Source: MGOM01 sp035455265 (lineage in GTDB: Bacteria; Chloroflexota; Anaerolineae; Anaerolineales; E44-bin32). Taken from it: DNA of 13,425 nt. Positions 6,560 to 13,425 of the stretch are shown piece after piece. Within the stretch, counting starts at the first letter, position 1; every line of letters starts with the position of its first letter. The notes below the pieces were generated by a model that made no database searches, was not told where the DNA came from, and worked only from the letters and a program-made list of their open reading frames with translations. The position numbers were made by a program, and so were the translations under genes. The stretch is from the NCBI GenBank assembly GCA_035455265.1, contig DATIFK010000210.1, forward strand, positions 1 through 13,425, in the 5' to 3' direction.

Positions 6560-7786
6560 TTACGGCTCTCCGGCCACCGATGATGGTCGAACTGGCTGCT
6601 GCCCACGGAACACCACGCGTACCAGGGCCGCCCCGACCAGCAAGACGGCAGCGTTCAAGTAGAACGGCGTCGCCGGGCTGACGGCGTCATACATCCACCC
6701 CCCGACCAGCGGGCCCAGCATCGAACCGAAGAAGTAGGCAAAGGTGTACAGGCCGTAGCTCGTGCCGCGGGTGTCCTCGCCGGCGATGTCGGCCACCAGG
6801 GCGCGTTCGGCGGGCACCGAAGCCGAGTAACCGATCGACTCGACCGCCCACAGGATGGCCAGCACCGCCAGACTCCGCAGATGGGGGATCAACACGGAGG
6901 CCGCCGCCCCGACCAACAGGCCGACGACCATCAGCGAGCGGCGGCCGAAGCGATCGGCCAGATGGCCGGTGCGCGACGGCAGTACCGCGCCGATCACCGA
7001 CGCAGGCAGATAGGCCAGTGTCAATCCGGCGATGCCCGCGGCGAGATGATCCTCGAGGTAGACCATCAACAGCGGCCAGACCATGGCCGTGGAGGCACCG
7101 GTGGCGAAGACGATGCCCATCAGCGCCAGCAGCTGGCGCGAAATCGGCCGGCCTTGTACGGGCGTCGCCGCCGCGGGCGGTCGCGTCTCCGGGATCCCCC
7201 GCCACGCGATGGCCAGGGCCAGCAGAGCCGTGAGCGAGAAGCCGGCGAACACCAGTGGCCAATAAGCCAGGAAGCCGGCGTCGCCGCGCGACCCCTCGAC
7301 CATCAACAGCCCGCCAAGGCCGATCGCCGTGCCCAGGATGGCGCCGCGGTTGGTGGACTCGTCGATGGAACCGAAGTTCACACCCCGTCCCGTCACGGGC
7401 GCCAGATCGGCGATGATCGTCAAAGCCGTCAGCCACAGGAACGCCTGGCCCAGGCCCTGGATGAGCCGCGCCAGGCCCAATAGCCAGATGCGATCCGACA
7501 GGGAGAAGACGACCATCGAGACCAGGTAGCCCGATAGGCCGAGCAACAGGAACGGCCTCCGTCCCCAGCGGTCGAGGGCGCGTCCCAGAAGGGGACGCAC
7601 GAGGACCGGAACGACGGCGAAGACCGAGAACAGCCCGCCGATTTCCATGGCGCTGGCACCGAGGTCCCGGCCGTAGATCGGCAGGACGAAGGTCAGGAAT
7701 CCGAAGGGGAAGGAGACCCAGAAGATCGCCTGCCACAACCTGGCCATCGACGAGGTATGGTTCTGGGGAGTCCCGTAGACCATCAC
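6560..7786 (-). CDS. MFS transporter, major facilitator drug/solute exporter type
   Basis: A 408-aa membrane protein with about twelve hydrophobic segments. The MFS signature between TM2 and TM3 is clear, GRALDRWGRRPF at about 68-79, and repeats in weaker form in the second half (GHLADRFGRR). RLIQGLGQAFLWLTALTIIADL in TM4-5 fits the MFS_1 family, which includes proton-driven drug and sugar exporters. It is not closely similar to the FLVCR-like neighbour. No Shine-Dalgarno sequence stands out, so the start is uncertain: ATG at 7786, the adjacent ATG at 7783, or the ATG at 7747 (MARLW) are all possible. A long hairpin separates it from the following MFS gene, so the pair may not share one transcript. 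Substrate unknown. Confidence 0.85.
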   Translation of the reverse strand: MMVYGTPQNHTSSMARLWQAIFWVSFPFGFLTFVLPIYGRDLGASAMEIGGLFSVFAVVPVLVRPLLGRALDRWGRRPFLLLGLSGYLVSMVVFSLSDRIWLLGLARLIQGLGQAFLWLTALTIIADLAPVTGRGVNFGSIDESTNRGAILGTAIGLGGLLMVEGSRGDAGFLAYWPLVFAGFSLTALLALAIAWRGIPETRPPAAATPVQGRPISRQLLALMGIVFATGASTAMVWPLLMVYLEDHLAAGIAGLTLAYLPASVIGAVLPSRTGHLADRFGRRSLMVVGLLVGAAASVLIPHLRSLAVLAILWAVESIGYSASVPAERALVADIAGEDTRGTSYGLYTFAYFFGSMLGPLVGGWMYDAVSPATPFYLNAAVLLVGAALVRVVFRGQQPVRPSSVAGEP

Positions 7787-7825
7787 GGGCGAACCGCCCC
7801 TCCCATCGGGCCGCAGTGCGGCCGC

Positions 7826-8123
7826 CTAGCCCCACAACGCCGGCTTCACCGCCATGAGAAACGTGATGAGGACGGCGATCACCGGCACCATGACACCGAT
7901 CCGTGTCGCCCTGAGGGGCCTAGCCGAAGAATCCCGGTGCCCAGCCGCGCGCCGTAGGCGCGGGTCGCCATGTGACCGTCGATGCGCTGGTGCCGCGCAA
8001 AGCGAGCGCCGTCGACTCCGGATGGCGGCCCGCCTAACCCAGGCAGGCGGTGCAGGTCAGATTGGATCCGGCGGCGGCGATGGCGGCAAGAATGTGGAGC
8101 CACTTCAGGATCCAGAACAGCAT
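7826..8123 (-). pseudogene. Degraded DUF2269-type small membrane protein gene
   Basis: Reading from ATG 8123 gives MLFWILKWLHILAAIAAAGS and SNLT, the start of DUF2269-like small membrane proteins. A TAG at 8034-8036 interrupts the frame, after which the same frame resumes with AGRHPESTALALRGT. The homology then continues in a second frame (RIDGHMATRAYG, TGIL) and ends in a third (VIAVLITFLMAVKPALWG, stop at 7826-7828). FLM-x-x-KPALWG is the C-terminal pattern I recall for this family. The family is about 150 residues, yet only 298 bp remain, so roughly 150 bp of the transmembrane core is deleted. An in-frame stop, two frame changes and an internal deletion make this a decayed gene. The function of the family is unknown. 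Confidence 0.72.
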
Positions 8124-8157
8124 CTCGATTTCCCCGACAGGCGAGGTTCGCGGTGGA

Positions 8158-8619
8158 TCAGGTCCGGCCTGTTGCTTCCCACAGCTGACGTGTCAGTTGG
8201 ATGTGACCCAGATGCACCGCCGTGTGCTGCATCACATGGAGCAGGCAGAGGCCGACCGGCATCGTTCGTCCGTCGGCGTACGCCGTCCGCTCCTCGGCCA
8301 GGTCCTCGATCCGCAGTCGAGACACCACCCGGCGCGCATACTCCAGCATCTCATCCAGGCCGGCCTGCAAGGAAGCGAGGTCACGGCCGCGCGACCGAAA
8401 CTCGGCCTCCCGATCCCTCCCGGTCTCTTCGCCGGCGATGACGTCGCCCAGCCAGTGCTTCTCCGACCCGGCCACGTGGACCATGAGAACCCCGATAGAG
8501 TTCATCTCCGGGCCGGGAGACCAATCGATGGCCTCGAGGGGAAGGCCGTCGACGGCTTTCCCGATCCCGTCGTGAAGAGTCCGCAATTGGCCGAGGAACT
8601 GTTCAAGATAGGCTTCCAT
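8158..8619 (-). CDS. DinB-family metal-binding protein
   Basis: A 153-aa soluble protein with the four-helix DinB/YfiT fold, which usually holds a divalent metal through three histidines; members include thiol-dependent S-transferases and damage-induced proteins. The triad is present: His48 in MVHVAGSEKHW, and His132 and His136 in HVMQHTAVHLGHI, the last being the characteristic HxxxH helix. GGPxMNSI-like residues around 36-43 match the family's position before the first His. The start at 8619 is supported by GGAGG five bases upstream; the open frame runs further to 9078 but only through the shadow of the transporter gene. It begins 26 nt after the DASS permease stop and may share its transcript. 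Specific reaction unknown. Confidence 0.83.
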   Translation of the reverse strand: MEAYLEQFLGQLRTLHDGIGKAVDGLPLEAIDWSPGPEMNSIGVLMVHVAGSEKHWLGDVIAGEETGRDREAEFRSRGRDLASLQAGLDEMLEYARRVVSRLRIEDLAEERTAYADGRTMPVGLCLLHVMQHTAVHLGHIQLTRQLWEATGRT

Positions 8620-8645
8620 CGAGGCCTCCCAAGCGGCGCCTTGCC

Positions 8646-10418
8646 TCACATCGGCCAGATTCTGGGCACCAGAACTACGGCGATCACAGCAATCACCAAG
8701 GTGAGGGGGAGTCCCACCTTGACGAAGTCCACGAAACGGTAGCGCCCGGGCCCATAGACCATCAGGCAGGATGGTTCCAACGGCGTCATGTAGGAGCAGC
8801 TGGCGGCGATGGCCACCATCATGGCGAAGGTTCGCGGGTTCAACTGCAGTTGATGGGCCGCCTGAATGGCCACCGGAAGCACGACGACGGCGGCCGCCTG
8901 ATTCGACATCGGTTGAGTCAGCAAGACGGTCAGCGCGAAGAAGGTCGTCAGCAACCACACCGGCGAGACCCCGGAGGCGAGTTGCACCACTTGGGTCGCC
9001 AGAAAGCGGGCCGTTCCGGTTTCTTCCATGGCCACGCCCAGGGTCAGCATACAACCCACCAGGATGATGACCTTCCATTCGACCTCTCGATAGGCCTCCT
9101 CCGGCGTGATGCAGCCGGAGGCGAATGAGGCCAACGCGCCGAGAAGCAATGCCACCGGAAGGGAGACGATCTCCAGCGTGCCCAGCAACAACGCCGCGCC
9201 GAAGATGACCGTCGCCGTTCGCGCCCGCCCGACCTTGGGCCGCGGTTCGTCGACGGCGCCGAGGATGCGGAAACTGCGGTTCCCCTCCAGCCCCGCCAGG
9301 ACATGCTGATCCCCCTGAAGCAGCAGGACGTCTCCCATCCGCAGCCGGACGCTGCTCAACTTGGCCGTGAGGGTCACGTCGTGGCGGTGGATCGCCAGGA
9401 CCTGCAGCCCGTACCGCTCGCGGAATTGGTGGCTGCGCAACGTTCGGCCCACCAGAGGCGACCCGGGGAGCAGGATGCCTTCCACCAGGCGGACATCCTC
9501 GGCCTGGAGGTCGGGATCGGCCAGGTCGACATCAGCTTTGATGTCGATCCCGGTGACATCCTTGATCTTCAGCACGTCCTGCCGCCGCCCCTCGACCAGC
9601 AGGACGTCGCCCTGTTCGATGCGCGTGTTCGCCCGCGGCGCCAGGTAGCGGGTCTTGTCCCTCACGATCTTGACCACCGTCAGATCGAGCTCGCTGCCCA
9701 GTCCTGATTCCCGGAGTGTCTTGCCGATCAGCCCCGACGACGGGCCGACGACGACCTCCGTCAGGTACGGGCCCAATCCGAACGACGGCTCGACTCCGGC
9801 CTGGCCGCGATCGGGGATGAGTTTCCGGCCCAGCGTGAGGACGTAGGCGATCCCGGCCACTGCAATCGGGATTCCCACCGGCGACAACTCGAAGACACCG
9901 ATGGCCGCCATCCCGCGCTGCTGCATCAGGCCGCTGACGACGATGTTGGTCGAGGTGCTGATCAGAGTCACCGAACTGGTCAGGATCGAGCCAAACGCCA
10001 GCGGCATCAGGAGCTTGGAGGGGCTGGTCGAGGTCCGGGCGGCAATGGCCATGACGACCGGAAGGAAGAAGGCGGTCGAGGCGGTGTTGCTGATGAACGC
10101 GCCCAGGGTGGCGACGGCGATGACGACCAACACCAGCAGGCGTTGCGGGCTTTGCCCAGCGCGCCGCAGGATCCATCGGCCGGCCTGATCCACGACGCCG
10201 GTCCGCAGCAGCGCCGCCGTCATGATCAACAGACCGAGGAACACCATGACGGTGTCGCTGCCGAAGCCGGTGAAGGCTCGCTCCACCGGGACCAGCCCGG
10301 TCAGAACCAGCGACAACAGGATGCCCAGGGCCACGACGTCGGCCGACACCCATTCCAGTGAGAACAGGATCGCCGCGCCGACCAGGATGACGAGCAACAA
10401 ACCGATCTGGGTGGTCAC
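8646..10418 (-). CDS. DASS/SLC13-type permease with two RCK_C domains
   Basis: A 590-aa membrane protein: N-terminal transmembrane half (about 1-200), two cytosolic RCK_C/TrkA-C domains (about 215-290 and 305-390), and a C-terminal transmembrane half (about 400-590). The inverted-repeat signature of the divalent anion:sodium symporter superfamily is present as SNTASTAFFLPV (110-121) and SNQAAAVVVLPV (505-516), with STSTNIVVSG and EPSCLMVYGPG nearby. The second motif has SNQ rather than SNT. Such proteins carry dicarboxylates, sulfate or similar anions, and the RCK_C pair probably senses a ligand or nucleotide. The size agrees with the RCK-containing subgroup. Translation starts at GTG 10418 with GAGG five bases upstream. 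Substrate cannot be assigned. Confidence 0.88.
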   Translation of the reverse strand: MTTQIGLLLVILVGAAILFSLEWVSADVVALGILLSLVLTGLVPVERAFTGFGSDTVMVFLGLLIMTAALLRTGVVDQAGRWILRRAGQSPQRLLVLVVIAVATLGAFISNTASTAFFLPVVMAIAARTSTSPSKLLMPLAFGSILTSSVTLISTSTNIVVSGLMQQRGMAAIGVFELSPVGIPIAVAGIAYVLTLGRKLIPDRGQAGVEPSFGLGPYLTEVVVGPSSGLIGKTLRESGLGSELDLTVVKIVRDKTRYLAPRANTRIEQGDVLLVEGRRQDVLKIKDVTGIDIKADVDLADPDLQAEDVRLVEGILLPGSPLVGRTLRSHQFRERYGLQVLAIHRHDVTLTAKLSSVRLRMGDVLLLQGDQHVLAGLEGNRSFRILGAVDEPRPKVGRARTATVIFGAALLLGTLEIVSLPVALLLGALASFASGCITPEEAYREVEWKVIILVGCMLTLGVAMEETGTARFLATQVVQLASGVSPVWLLTTFFALTVLLTQPMSNQAAAVVVLPVAIQAAHQLQLNPRTFAMMVAIAASCSYMTPLEPSCLMVYGPGRYRFVDFVKVGLPLTLVIAVIAVVLVPRIWPM

Positions 10419-10642
10419 AAGGGCCTCAGGCGGTCCAAGGAGGAACAGCTCAAATGGGTCTGGCGACTGTCCGGTGGGAGTATTCCCGGAAACCCTCGCC
10501 GCTTTGCGACCGGGAAGGCTGGGACCGGGCGGATGGCCGCCGCCGAGAGGTCCTATTCTGCCACAGGTCCGGTGCGGAGGCGCGCTTCCGCTGGGGAGCC
10601 GCGGGGCCGGAGCACGGCTGACCCGGCGGCGGAGAGGCGGGC
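10419..10642. other. Intergenic spacer, no confident gene
   Basis: A 224-nt spacer behind the CoA-transferase genes and in front of the permease. It holds a weak inverted repeat TTCCCGG/CCGGGAA (10483-10489, 10510-10516), which might end the CoA-transferase transcript. A plus-strand frame of 55 codons (10454-10621) is preceded by AAGGAGG at 10437-10443, but its product has no recognisable feature. I saw no clear promoter for the permease here. Confidence 0.4.
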
Positions 10643-11410
10643 CTAGATGTAGAGGTGCTCGGCGTCGACCTCTTCTCGCAGGATGCGCAGTTCCTCGGCG
10701 CTCGGCGGCGGGTTCTCTTCCACCTGGTCGGCCAGGAGCAACTCGAAGCCGGTGCTCTCGGCCACGTCGTCGGCGCTCACGCCGGGCTGCGTCGCCAGCA
10801 GCTGCATCCGCTTGCTGATGGAATCGAATCCCAGGACGGCCAGCGTGGTGACGACGCGATCCGGGCCCGTGTCGCGGGGCAGGCCGGCTCGTTCACGGGC
10901 GCCCGGCCCGGTCAGGTACCCCGGCGTCGTGATGAAGTCCACGTGCTGGACGAATCGCTTGAGGTCGTGCGGCATGATGGCGATCGTCCGCCAGCAGTGC
11001 GAACCGACGTCGTTGCCTCCGCCGGAGCCCGGCAGGCGCACCTTAGGGTGGTCGTGGTCGCCGATGACGGTGGTGTTCAGGTTGCCGTAGACGTCGATCT
11101 GGGCGCCGCCGAGGAAACCGTACTCCACGAAACCGCGTTGGGCCGTCTCGACGATGTCGCGAATGCCGGAGGCCGCCACCGCCCGATGAAAGGTACAGCC
11201 TCCGCCCACCGCCAGCGGCAAATGCTCCAGGATGGCGCCCGTCCCACCGAACTCGAAGATCGGAACGAGGTTCGGCGCATGCATGCGCTGCGCCAGCGAG
11301 GCCGCCAGCATGGGGATGCCGGTGCCGATGAACGCCGTCGTGCCGTCCTCCATCAAGCGCGCCGCCGTGCAGATCAACAGCTCGGAGGGCTTGTACGGCT
11401 GCGCGTTCAC
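10643..11410 (-). CDS. Family I CoA-transferase, beta subunit (GctB-like)
   Basis: A 255-aa partner subunit of a two-protein CoA-transferase that moves CoA between carboxylic acids in the cytosol. The segment GTGIPMLAASLAQRMHAPNL leads into IFEFGGTGA, where Glu53 sits at about the position of the catalytic glutamate of glutaconate CoA-transferase beta (Glu54). Its presence favours a true transferase over the IpdB-type ring-cleaving homologues that lack it. GSGGGNDV and IMPHDLKRFVQHVDFITTPGY are typical of the GctB/CatJ-like group. The start is GTG at 11410, inside the stop of the alpha gene (4-base GTGA overlap), with AAGGAGG six bases upstream: translational coupling. Exact acid substrate unknown; glutaconate, 3-oxoadipate and others are possible. 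Confidence 0.87.
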   Translation of the reverse strand: MNAQPYKPSELLICTAARLMEDGTTAFIGTGIPMLAASLAQRMHAPNLVPIFEFGGTGAILEHLPLAVGGGCTFHRAVAASGIRDIVETAQRGFVEYGFLGGAQIDVYGNLNTTVIGDHDHPKVRLPGSGGGNDVGSHCWRTIAIMPHDLKRFVQHVDFITTPGYLTGPGARERAGLPRDTGPDRVVTTLAVLGFDSISKRMQLLATQPGVSADDVAESTGFELLLADQVEENPPPSAEELRILREEVDAEHLYI

Positions 11411-12384
11411 GAGACGCCTCCTTCCGCCTTGCACCTCAGGCGGGCGAGACGTTCCTCCCCGAACAGCGCCAGGTACTCGCGGTGGTCGGCGACGCCGTGG
11501 ATGTACGTTTGCAGGAAGGCCGCCGCGGTCTCGGGCTCCTTGGAGACCTCCACCCAGCGCCGGATCTGCTCCTCGTCGCGCTCGTAGCGGTAGCACATCT
11601 CACCCGGGTGAGATCCGAAGGGGGCTTCAACGACCGCGTCGACCAGATAGTACGGGATGGTCGTGCGGTCCGGCCGCTGGCGGATCACCTCGGTGTCGAC
11701 GATTTCCTCGGCGCTGATGATCAGGCGGCGCGAGGCGCGTGCCAGCTCCGGAGCGAAACCGCTGATGCCGTCGATCTGGGCATTGCCGCAGGCATCGGCG
11801 CGATGGACGTGGATCAGTCCAACGTCCAGGATCAGGGCCGGCAGCAGCGCCACCGGCGCCCCCGTGAACGGGCATTCGATGACTTTGGCGGCGCTGTACT
11901 TCAGCGTGTCGCTCCCCAGCATCGACCGCACCGGAATGAAGGGGACGCCCATGGCGGCCGCCTGGAACCTCCAGGCGATCGAGGCGTTGGACCATTCGAC
12001 GCAGCGCTCGACCCGGCCGCTCTCAACCTCGCGGCGCAAGCAATTGGACAAGCCATAGACCTCCAGGCCGATGTAGGTCAGGTCGAGCGCTTTCACCAGG
12101 CCGGCCGCCAACAGCATGTCGAGCTCGAAGACGCCCTGTCCGGCCACGCGCAGGTCCTTCTTCCCCTGCCGAACGATCTCGTGGACCAGGCTCATGGGGC
12201 AGCGGACAGTGCCGTAGAGCTCGGTACCGATGTAGTCGCCATCCCGAACGAAGCGCCGAACCGCCTCCGCCTCGGACATCCGCTTGTCCTCGAGGCGTTT
12301 GCTCTTGGCGCGATTCCACGCGCGGAAGGCTTCGAGATCCACCGGCTGGATCAGATCGCCTATGCCGCTTTCGAGGATGCGCAC
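11407..12384 (-). CDS. Family I CoA-transferase, alpha subunit (GctA-like)
   Basis: A 325-aa subunit pairing with the downstream beta protein. From the N-terminus it shows SKRLEDKRMSEAEAVRRFV (28-46), a glycine-containing strand DGDYIGTELYG, SMLGSDTLKYSAAKVIECPF around 154-173, the CoA-site-like HVHRADACGNAQIDG (192-206), and TTIPYYLVDAVVEAPFGSHP (241-260). These match glutaconate CoA-transferase alpha and related proteins of about 320 residues. I chose GTG 12384 because the conserved N-terminal block ESGIGDL begins right there; alternatives are GTG 12432 and ATG 12279, and none has an ideal Shine-Dalgarno sequence. The frame continues upstream to 13212 only as the shadow of the repair gene. 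A sigma70-like promoter lies about 130 nt upstream. Confidence 0.86.
   Translation of the reverse strand: MRILESGIGDLIQPVDLEAFRAWNRAKSKRLEDKRMSEAEAVRRFVRDGDYIGTELYGTVRCPMSLVHEIVRQGKKDLRVAGQGVFELDMLLAAGLVKALDLTYIGLEVYGLSNCLRREVESGRVERCVEWSNASIAWRFQAAAMGVPFIPVRSMLGSDTLKYSAAKVIECPFTGAPVALLPALILDVGLIHVHRADACGNAQIDGISGFAPELARASRRLIISAEEIVDTEVIRQRPDRTTIPYYLVDAVVEAPFGSHPGEMCYRYERDEEQIRRWVEVSKEPETAAAFLQTYIHGVADHREYLALFGEERLARLRCKAEGGVS
11417..11423 (-). promoter_or_regulatory. Strong ribosome-binding site for the beta subunit GTG start
   Basis: AAGGAGG lies on the minus strand six bases before GTG 11410, within the last codons of the alpha gene. It fixes the start inside a larger open frame that runs to 11596 and implies coupled translation of the two subunits. 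Confidence 0.8.
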
Positions 12385-12520
12385 GACCTCAGGACTGACG
12401 GCCTCTCCGGCACGCTCCAGCGTCGAGTCCACCCACTCTTCCCCCGTCCCCTCACCGCCTGCCGTGTATCGCTTCCCTATTTGGTCGGCTTGGTCTACTC
12501 CGACCTCGAGGGCATCAACG

Positions 12521-12549
12521 ATTGTAGGGCACCGACTCGCGCCGTTCAA
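12521..12549 (-). promoter_or_regulatory. Sigma70-like promoter for the CoA-transferase operon
   Basis: On the minus strand TTGAAC (12544-12549) and TACAAT (12521-12526) are separated by exactly 17 bases. The -10 matches consensus in five of six positions, the -35 in four. Transcription would start near 12514, leaving a leader of about 130 nt before the alpha subunit. The 344-nt gap 12385-12728 holds this promoter, the leader and a possible terminator; I see no gene in it. Confidence 0.6.
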
Positions 12550-12654
12550 CTGACGTTTGGCCCGTGCAACCTCGCGCCCCTGGGGTTTCCAGGAGATCGG
12601 GCAGACGGCGATGGATTGTGAGTTGGGGGCACTCGAGACCGCGAGAGCAACACC

Positions 12655-12671
12655 CGCCCAACCGCTGGGCG
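12655..12671 (-). terminator. Possible terminator hairpin after the DNA repair gene
   Basis: CGCCCA (12655-12660) and TGGGCG (12666-12671) form a 6-bp stem with a 5-nt loop. It is next to the palindrome GTCCTGCAGGAC (12671-12682). It lies about 60 nt past the stop of the alkylation repair gene in its direction of transcription. Only a mixed TGTTGCTCTC tract follows, so the call is tentative. Confidence 0.35.
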
Positions 12672-12728
12672 TCCTGCAGGACGATTCCCAGTTATGGCTT
12701 GCGGATCGCGCGCCATCCCGCGGCGGGG

Positions 12729-13388
12729 TCAGCCTTTCGACAGCTCTCGTTCGGCGTCGGACCCAATCCAGCGGGCCGCCTTCGAGTCGAGCTTTCGCAA
12801 CGCCCGCGCCTCGCGAAGCGCCGCCGCGCGGAGCCGGGCATTGCGCTTGCCGATGGTGCGCAAAGCCCACGAAACCGCCTTCTTGACGAAGTTCCGCTCG
12901 TCCGTCGCGCCACGCCGTATCGAGGGGAGAAACCGCAGGAAGGCAGAGTCCGGCGCCGCCTTGTTGTGCCATGCCAGGCAGGCCATCAGCGCGAATCCGC
13001 CGCGGCGCACGTACTCCTGCTTGCGTCCGGCCCAGGCGCGCGCCTTGACCCACGCGTGCGGCGTTTTGTCGAAGAGGCTGGCGCATACCTGGTCGCACAC
13101 GTCCCACGAGTCGAAGTCGCGCACCCAGCGGTCCATCTGCGCCGGCGTCACGCGTTCCGGTTCGTCGACCATGGCGGCAACGATGCGCGCTTCGGGGATC
13201 CCGCTTGTCCACAACTCCAGGGCCAGCCGGTGATCCCGGCCGGCTTGCCGGGCGATGCGGCGCATCTCGGGCACCGACAGCCCCAGCCGCCCGGCCGGGT
13301 TGATCCCAAAGCGCGCCATCCCGGGCAGGTTCTCCGGATGCGCCAGGCGTTTCAGCTGTGCAAGGACCTCGGCCGCGGTTGTGGTCAT
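12729..13388 (-). CDS. DNA alkylation repair protein, AlkD-like HEAT-repeat glycosylase
   Basis: A 219-aa predicted soluble protein built of HEAT-like helical pairs, resembling the AlkD/AlkC group that excises alkylated bases from DNA. Residues matching the AlkD active cleft are visible: SWDVCD with Trp95 and Asp99 spaced as in the W-x3-D catalytic pair, YVRRGG with Arg128/Arg129 at the position of the DNA-contacting Arg, and Trp174 in VSWALRTIGKRN. Length fits the family (about 220-240 aa). The start at 13388 lies 37 nt from the window edge and has no strong Shine-Dalgarno sequence. The gene stands alone here, upstream of but 344 nt apart from the CoA-transferase genes, so a functional link is unlikely. 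Confidence 0.88.
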   Translation of the reverse strand: MTTTAAEVLAQLKRLAHPENLPGMARFGINPAGRLGLSVPEMRRIARQAGRDHRLALELWTSGIPEARIVAAMVDEPERVTPAQMDRWVRDFDSWDVCDQVCASLFDKTPHAWVKARAWAGRKQEYVRRGGFALMACLAWHNKAAPDSAFLRFLPSIRRGATDERNFVKKAVSWALRTIGKRNARLRAAALREARALRKLDSKAARWIGSDAERELSKG

Positions 13389-13425
13389 GATCGGCTCAAA
13401 ACCTACAAGCGTCGCTTCGTCGTTG

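Noticed and set aside
5198..7786. The two MFS genes as a recent tandem duplication
   Set aside because: Their motifs and loops differ (FLVCR-like versus standard MFS_1 with GRALDRWGRR), so they are only distant superfamily relatives.
7854..8441. 195-codon plus-strand open frame
   Set aside because: Arg/Pro-rich composition without family features; it overlaps the DUF2269 relic and the DinB gene on the other strand, both of which have recognisable motifs.
8620..9078. Longer DinB protein starting at 9078
   Set aside because: The extension overlaps the permease coding region in another frame and has no DinB features; a good ribosome-binding site sits before 8619.
10454..10621. 55-codon plus-strand small frame with AAGGAGG upstream
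   Set aside because: Spacing to the ATG is long (10 nt), the product shows no domain, signal or membrane segment, and base composition gives such frames by chance. Kept as a note only.
11597..11614. Perfect 18-bp palindrome ATCTCACCCGGGTGAGAT
   Set aside because: It lies inside the CoA-transferase alpha coding region and encodes the conserved SHPGEM stretch, so it is probably coincidental rather than an operator.
11482..12621. 379-codon plus-strand open frame
   Set aside because: It is antisense to the CoA-transferase alpha gene, whose protein has clear family motifs; a high-GC shadow frame.
12385..13212. Alpha subunit extended to 13212 (601 codons)
   Set aside because: The extension crosses a promoter and the AlkD-like gene in another frame and has no CoA-transferase features.

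Overview
This is a GC-rich chromosomal window of typical bacterial coding density. Gene content (FAD dehydrogenase-GcvT fusion, choline-kinase-like phosphotransferases, APC and MFS permeases, DinB and AlkD-like proteins) and short degenerate repeats packed into the intergenic gaps suggest an environmental bacterium, most plausibly Chloroflexota (Anaerolineae/Caldilineae-like). No rRNA or marker gene is present, so the taxon is inference. I see no tRNA, CRISPR array, insertion sequence or prophage gene.

Layout. Positions 1-5131 are read on the plus strand: the C-terminal end of an APC-type permease, a hairpin terminator, a repeat-filled gap, then an 810-aa dimethylglycine/sarcosine dehydrogenase-like flavoprotein fused to a folate-binding GcvT module, followed by two homologous choline-kinase-like phosphotransferases. 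From 5198 to the right edge everything is on the minus strand: an MFS transporter resembling the FLVCR (SLC49) choline/ethanolamine carriers, a second general MFS transporter, a wrecked DUF2269-type membrane protein gene, a DinB-fold protein, a DASS/SLC13-type permease with two RCK_C domains, a two-subunit family I CoA-transferase with its own sigma70-like promoter, and an AlkD-like DNA alkylation repair protein.

How it may work together. The centre (697-6427) reads as a candidate methylated-amine module: an FLVCR-like carrier for uptake, kinase-fold enzymes that would act on an amino-alcohol, and a flavoprotein that could move an N-methyl carbon to tetrahydrofolate. Two details make it unusual. 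The flavoprotein has Phe where characterised dimethylglycine and sarcosine dehydrogenases carry the FAD-linking His. The second kinase has lost three active-site residues that the first one keeps, so it may be a pseudokinase partner. The specific substrate cannot be read from sequence.

The most striking non-coding feature is that four separate gaps (589-685, 4193-4227, 5137-5191, 6488-6553) carry degenerate repeats with a 7-nt period. The words differ from gap to gap, and in three of the four the repeats form opposed arrays able to fold into hairpins.
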